Shown here in pieces: positions 6,225 to 8,982 of a DNA stretch of 8,982 nucleotides. The notes below the pieces were generated by a model. The model was not told the origin of the DNA, made no database searches, and worked only from the letters and a program-made list of their open reading frames with translations. Within the stretch, counting starts at the first letter, position 1. Every line of letters starts with the position of its first letter. The DNA is from CAZAGT01 sp964484515 (lineage in GTDB: Bacteria; Desulfobacterota; DSM-4660; Desulfatiglandales; HGW-15). The translations under genes and the position numbers were made by a program. The stretch covers positions 1 through 8,982 of the forward strand of contig CAZAGT010000202.1 in assembly GCA_964484515.1 (NCBI GenBank), read 5' to 3'.

Positions 6225-7928
6225 TTACGCTCCCACGGAGCGGTTCTTCTTCAAGGCATTAACGACAAAGACGGCGCTTATCAGAGCGGTGACAATGATG
6301 ATTCCGGCCCATTTGAACAGAGGAGGCCGGTTCCAGACGCTCCACCCCGCTGCAATCAGGGCACCTAAAGATGCGAGCCCCATCATCATGTTCCAGATCG
6401 CACGCCTCGCCCCACGAACCATCGCCCCGCCCATAAGGGCTTTTGAATTCATCATGAGGAAAAAGGTCACGTACGCTATCGGCAAAAGCATCATGCAGAA
6501 GACCGACGTTGGCACGGCCAGCCAGAATAGGGTTTTGCCGGACCAGATAAAGGGCCCGAGCACCCCCACGGACGCCAGCATGCAGCCCCACTTGTGCTCT
6601 TTGCCCCCATGGGGAAATCCAAACATTTCACATATCACAAACCCCGAAATAAGCATCAAGATGATGATGGTTGAAAGCCCCATACCGAGCACGCCGATGC
6701 CGAAAATCACCCTGGAGAACGCATCGCCCAGCAGCGGCTCCAGCGATTCCGCCAGGTTGAAGGCATCGCGTTTGACCAGCATGGCGGCCATCATTTTGTC
6801 GGCTTCCGGCAGGGCCTCGAGCCTGGTTGCCTTCTCCTCCTTGGTTAACCCCGCATATCCGCTTTTCATTTCAGCCTTCAAACGTTCGTCCAAAAAACTT
6901 CTGTACTGGACTTCTAGTCCGGCCTGCGCTCTCCTTTCCGGATCGAGCAGTCCGGCGCCCGGCTTGGTATGAAACTGTGATGCCGAAGCAATGACTACGA
7001 AAGACGTGACCGCGATAAAGGGAATGGCCAGACCCGTGCAAAGATCGAAAACGGCCAGGCCCCGGAAGTCCTTGTCCCAGCCTTTATTCAACATCGAATA
7101 AGGCATCAGGAACGTCTGGTTGATACCCACGGCGGCCGCGGCGGCCGCGATCATCACATTCTGCTGCATTCCCACGATTTTGTTTGTCCAGTAGGACTGA
7201 AACTCCGGCGAGACAGCCTTGATATAAGGCAGGTAGGTTTCGGAGGGTGTGAAAAACTGCCCGAGGCCTGGAATGAATCCTTTCAAGATGGCTCCCCAAT
7301 CCAGGGCACCCGCAAATGTCAACTTGAGCACGACACCCAAAAAGCTAATGACGATAAGGCCAACCAATCCCTTCAAAATCCACTCAAATGTCTTGGTGCC
7401 TTTTCCCTTGTTTCCCGATTGCAGGACGACGGCGGTGGCGAGGCCCCAAAGGATGGCGCAGGTGACAATTTTCCCTCCCGTATTCCCAAGAAGACCCTTC
7501 TCTCCCATGAGACCGGGCAGCAGGTTCTGCTGCACCGCAGCCGTGCTGACGCTGAATTGCGGCAGACACCAGACCATGTTGGCCGTTAGGGTGCCGATGG
7601 CCCAGGCCCATCCCAGTACCGGACTGATGTGACGGTTGATGGCCGGGAAGGGTTTCTCATCGGTGGAAAGGGTCACATAAGAAATAGCGCTCAACATGAT
7701 GACCCCAAGTATCACCGCCATCCCCTGAAGCCATAACAGACTATAACCGGCGAGTACTCCCAGATAAAGGGCGCTGGCCAGCGACCCGCCCCCCAGAGTA
7801 ATGGCGCTCTGCAGCCATCCGGGGCCGGAGAGTCTTGAGAAGGCGCCCAGGGAGGCTATCGCACCCTTCGTTCTTGCTTCCTTCAGCAGCCTGCGATCTG
7901 ACTCGAGTCGGGGATTAAGACTTCCCAT
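6225..7928 (-). CDS. Nramp-family membrane transporter homologue lacking the canonical metal site
   Basis: The product is 567 residues, longer than typical Nramp transporters (about 400-450). About 11-12 hydrophobic segments are visible. The start of TM1, SGPGWLQSAITL (34-45), matches the Nramp GPG...-type opening. However, where Nramp has DPGN, this protein has GGGS (46-49). In TM6 the MPH motif reads MPY (275-277). The Asp and Asn of DPGN and the Met of MPH bind the metal in known Nramp structures, so only the Met is kept; the His linked to proton movement is Tyr. A hydrophilic insert of about 80 residues (318-397), rich in Lys and Glu, lies before the segment SRVIFGIGVLGMGLSTIII. The fold is therefore Nramp-like, but transport of divalent metal is doubtful; a different solute is inferred. 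AAAGGAG at 7934-7940 with a five-base gap supports the ATG. It sits between the NagB-like gene (132 bases upstream) and the PreA-like gene (38 bases downstream), suggesting a shared pathway. Confidence 0.85.
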   Translation of the reverse strand: MGSLNPRLESDRRLLKEARTKGAIASLGAFSRLSGPGWLQSAITLGGGSLASALYLGVLAGYSLLWLQGMAVILGVIMLSAISYVTLSTDEKPFPAINRHISPVLGWAWAIGTLTANMVWCLPQFSVSTAAVQQNLLPGLMGEKGLLGNTGGKIVTCAILWGLATAVVLQSGNKGKGTKTFEWILKGLVGLIVISFLGVVLKLTFAGALDWGAILKGFIPGLGQFFTPSETYLPYIKAVSPEFQSYWTNKIVGMQQNVMIAAAAAAVGINQTFLMPYSMLNKGWDKDFRGLAVFDLCTGLAIPFIAVTSFVVIASASQFHTKPGAGLLDPERRAQAGLEVQYRSFLDERLKAEMKSGYAGLTKEEKATRLEALPEADKMMAAMLVKRDAFNLAESLEPLLGDAFSRVIFGIGVLGMGLSTIIILMLISGFVICEMFGFPHGGKEHKWGCMLASVGVLGPFIWSGKTLFWLAVPTSVFCMMLLPIAYVTFFLMMNSKALMGGAMVRGARRAIWNMMMGLASLGALIAAGWSVWNRPPLFKWAGIIIVTALISAVFVVNALKKNRSVGA

Positions 7929-8060
7929 GGTCGCTCCTTTCTCGGGTAAAGAACGCCAAGAGGGTGATTAAGGAATCAGGTCTTCTGCCTCCTCACAAGA
8001 GCCGGTAGGCAAAAAACCGTTTCCCGCCTCCGCTCTATCCGCTTCAGCGTCCACAAAAGA

Positions 8061-8804
8061 TTACCGTAGTTCCTCGAGCCGCGAGGCCGAGTCCCTATCC
8101 AGATACAGAAAGACGCTGGAGTGTTTTCTCAGGATTGATGCCGGATGGTCAGCGGAAATTTCTCCTTCCAGACAGTGTTTCACGGCCTCTGCCTTCCTCT
8201 TATCAGGGGCCGTACAGATAATCGTCCGGGCCTTCAGAATTTGCCGAATCGACATCGATATGGCCCGCCTCGGTACCTCTTCAAGCGTCGTGAACCAGCC
8301 CTCGCCCAGTTGTTGTTGCCGGCAGGCCTCGTTCAATTCCACGACAATATACGGTTCTTCCGTCGCAAAGTCGGCGGGCGGGTCGTTGAAGGCCAGGTGG
8401 CCATTTTCTCCGATCCCGAGAAATGCCACATCGATCCCCTCCTTTGTAATGAGTGCGTTGAGACGTCTGCATTCGGCATACGGATCTTCGGCATCTCCCC
8501 GGATCAAGTGGACGTTGCCCGGTTTAGCCGGATCAATCAACCGCTCCTGCAAATACCGGCGGAAGCTGGCCGGATGGTCCGCCGGGAGACCGATGTACTC
8601 ATCAAGATGGTACATGGTGGTCTGTTTCCAATCAATCGACGCTTTTGCTGTCAACGCCTTCAGGAAATCGAACTGGGACACCCCGGTGGCCGCGACAAAG
8701 CCTGCGTGCCCCTTGGCCGCAATCGCCTCTTCCAATACCTCACCCGCCTTGTCGGCAGCAGCAAGGCCACACCTCTCTTTCGTGTCGAGAACTTGAATCT
8801 CCAC
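8061..8804 (-). CDS. nagB: NagB-family glucosamine-6-phosphate deaminase/isomerase
   Basis: The product is 247 residues, within the 240-266 usual for NagB. Known members convert glucosamine 6-phosphate to fructose 6-phosphate and ammonia in the cytoplasm, linking amino-sugar use to glycolysis. Motifs seen: ATGVSQFDFL (39-48, phosphate loop), HLDEYIGL (66-73) with Asp68 matching the enolisation base, GIGENGHLAFNDP (130-142) with His136 as ring-opening base, WFTTLEEVPRRAISMSI (170-186) and HPASIL (220-225). Compared with the E. coli enzyme, the ring-opening Asp is Asn134, as I recall for Gram-positive types, and the Glu is Asp141. The start is GTG, chosen for a very strong ribosome binding site and a good N-terminus (MEIQVLD). 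It is the first gene of the minus-strand operon. Pairing with an atypical transporter and a PreA-like protein is unusual, so the true substrate may be a related amino sugar phosphate. 6-phosphogluconolactonase is a distant relative but fits the motifs less well. Confidence 0.88.
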   Translation of the reverse strand: MEIQVLDTKERCGLAAADKAGEVLEEAIAAKGHAGFVAATGVSQFDFLKALTAKASIDWKQTTMYHLDEYIGLPADHPASFRRYLQERLIDPAKPGNVHLIRGDAEDPYAECRRLNALITKEGIDVAFLGIGENGHLAFNDPPADFATEEPYIVVELNEACRQQQLGEGWFTTLEEVPRRAISMSIRQILKARTIICTAPDKRKAEAVKHCLEGEISADHPASILRKHSSVFLYLDRDSASRLEELR

Positions 8805-8809
8805 CTCCG

Positions 8810-8817
8810 CCTCCTTA
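8810..8817 (-). promoter_or_regulatory. Strong ribosome binding site deciding the GTG start of the NagB-like gene
   Basis: On the minus strand TAAGGAGG lies five bases before the GTG at 8804. It is an almost complete match to the anti-Shine-Dalgarno sequence and settles the non-ATG start. Confidence 0.8.
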
Positions 8818-8837
8818 CGGGAATTCTGTGGTGATTG

Positions 8838-8855
8838 GGTGCTTCGAATTGCACC
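8838..8855 (-). promoter_or_regulatory. Inverted repeat in the leader of the NagB-like operon
   Basis: GGTGC (8838-8842) pairs with GCACC (8851-8855) around an eight-base centre that itself contains the palindrome TTCGAA. It lies 34 bases upstream of the GTG start. The place suits an operator or a leader hairpin. No promoter with good boxes could be identified between here and the right edge. Confidence 0.3.
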
Positions 8856-8982
8856 TTCCCTAAGAGACTTGTGTCAGTTCAAATCTCCGAAGTCTACATC
8901 ACGGGCATGGGGCTTAGGCGGTTCGCTTGCCAGCCAACAGGCGGCCCACCATGTGTATTTTTTTTATCGCTCAGGCAATTTG

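Larger units (their letters stand above)
4966..8804 (-). other. Probable three-gene operon: NagB-like, Nramp-like, PreA-like
   Basis: All three genes are on the minus strand, in the order NagB-like, transporter, PreA-like, with gaps of 132 and 38 bases. Each has its own good ribosome binding site. No convincing T-tailed hairpin separates them. The 132-base gap could hold a second promoter. The layout (enzyme, membrane carrier, redox enzyme) is that of a small uptake-and-catabolism unit; shared function is inferred from gene order. Confidence 0.6.

Noticed and set aside
7131..7149. GC-rich tandem GCGGCC pattern inside the transporter gene as a possible site or repeat.
   Set aside because: It is explained by a run of alanine codons (residues 261-266) in a membrane segment.
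8951..8982. ATG at the right edge opening MCIFFIAQAI on the plus strand, perhaps a divergent gene.
   Set aside because: Only ten residues are visible and the upstream AGGCGG is a weak ribosome binding site, so it cannot be supported.

Overview
This window looks like chromosomal DNA from an anaerobic, moderately GC-rich bacterium. The best guess is a Desulfobacterota-type (deltaproteobacterial) or similarly anaerobic lineage. This rests on gene content (a DUF362 protein with two [4Fe-4S] motifs, a cobalamin-type radical SAM protein, an orphan PreA-like flavoprotein with a ferredoxin tail) and on G-rich and CT-rich low-complexity spacers of a kind I associate with such genomes. No rRNA, tRNA, CRISPR array or intact mobile element was seen, so taxonomy stays an inference.

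Left part (1-2345). The window opens inside a plus-strand gene whose C-terminal end looks like an Ig-like/BsuPI-type beta-sandwich. A 289-bp spacer follows, holding a six-run G tract (G-quadruplex candidate) and a terminator-like hairpin. Next is a complete DUF362/ferredoxin gene (723-1790) with a strong ribosome binding site. A small lipoprotein gene (1905-2345) lies on the minus strand, convergent with it.

Middle part (2346-4965). A 724-bp stretch without a convincing gene leads into a visibly more A+T-rich segment carrying a B12-binding radical SAM gene (3070-4524, GTG start). Its amber stop is followed, in the same frame and three bases later, by a 43-codon ATG ORF (4528-4659) containing overlapping hairpins. 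The rest of the segment up to 4965 has no convincing gene.

Right part (4966-8982). Three minus-strand genes form a probable operon transcribed from right to left: a NagB-like glucosamine-6-phosphate deaminase/isomerase (GTG start, near-perfect Shine-Dalgarno), an Nramp-fold membrane transporter, and a PreA/DHOD-like FMN protein with two C-terminal [4Fe-4S] motifs. The transporter lacks the DPGN metal-binding motif (GGGS instead) and has MPY where Nramp has MPH. The flavoprotein keeps the catalytic cysteine, but residues expected around a pyrimidine substrate differ. The set is the best candidate for an undescribed pathway: uptake of a non-metal solute by a repurposed Nramp fold, coupled to a sugar-phosphate isomerase and a redox enzyme. 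That reading is inference; only the gene order and motifs are seen directly.
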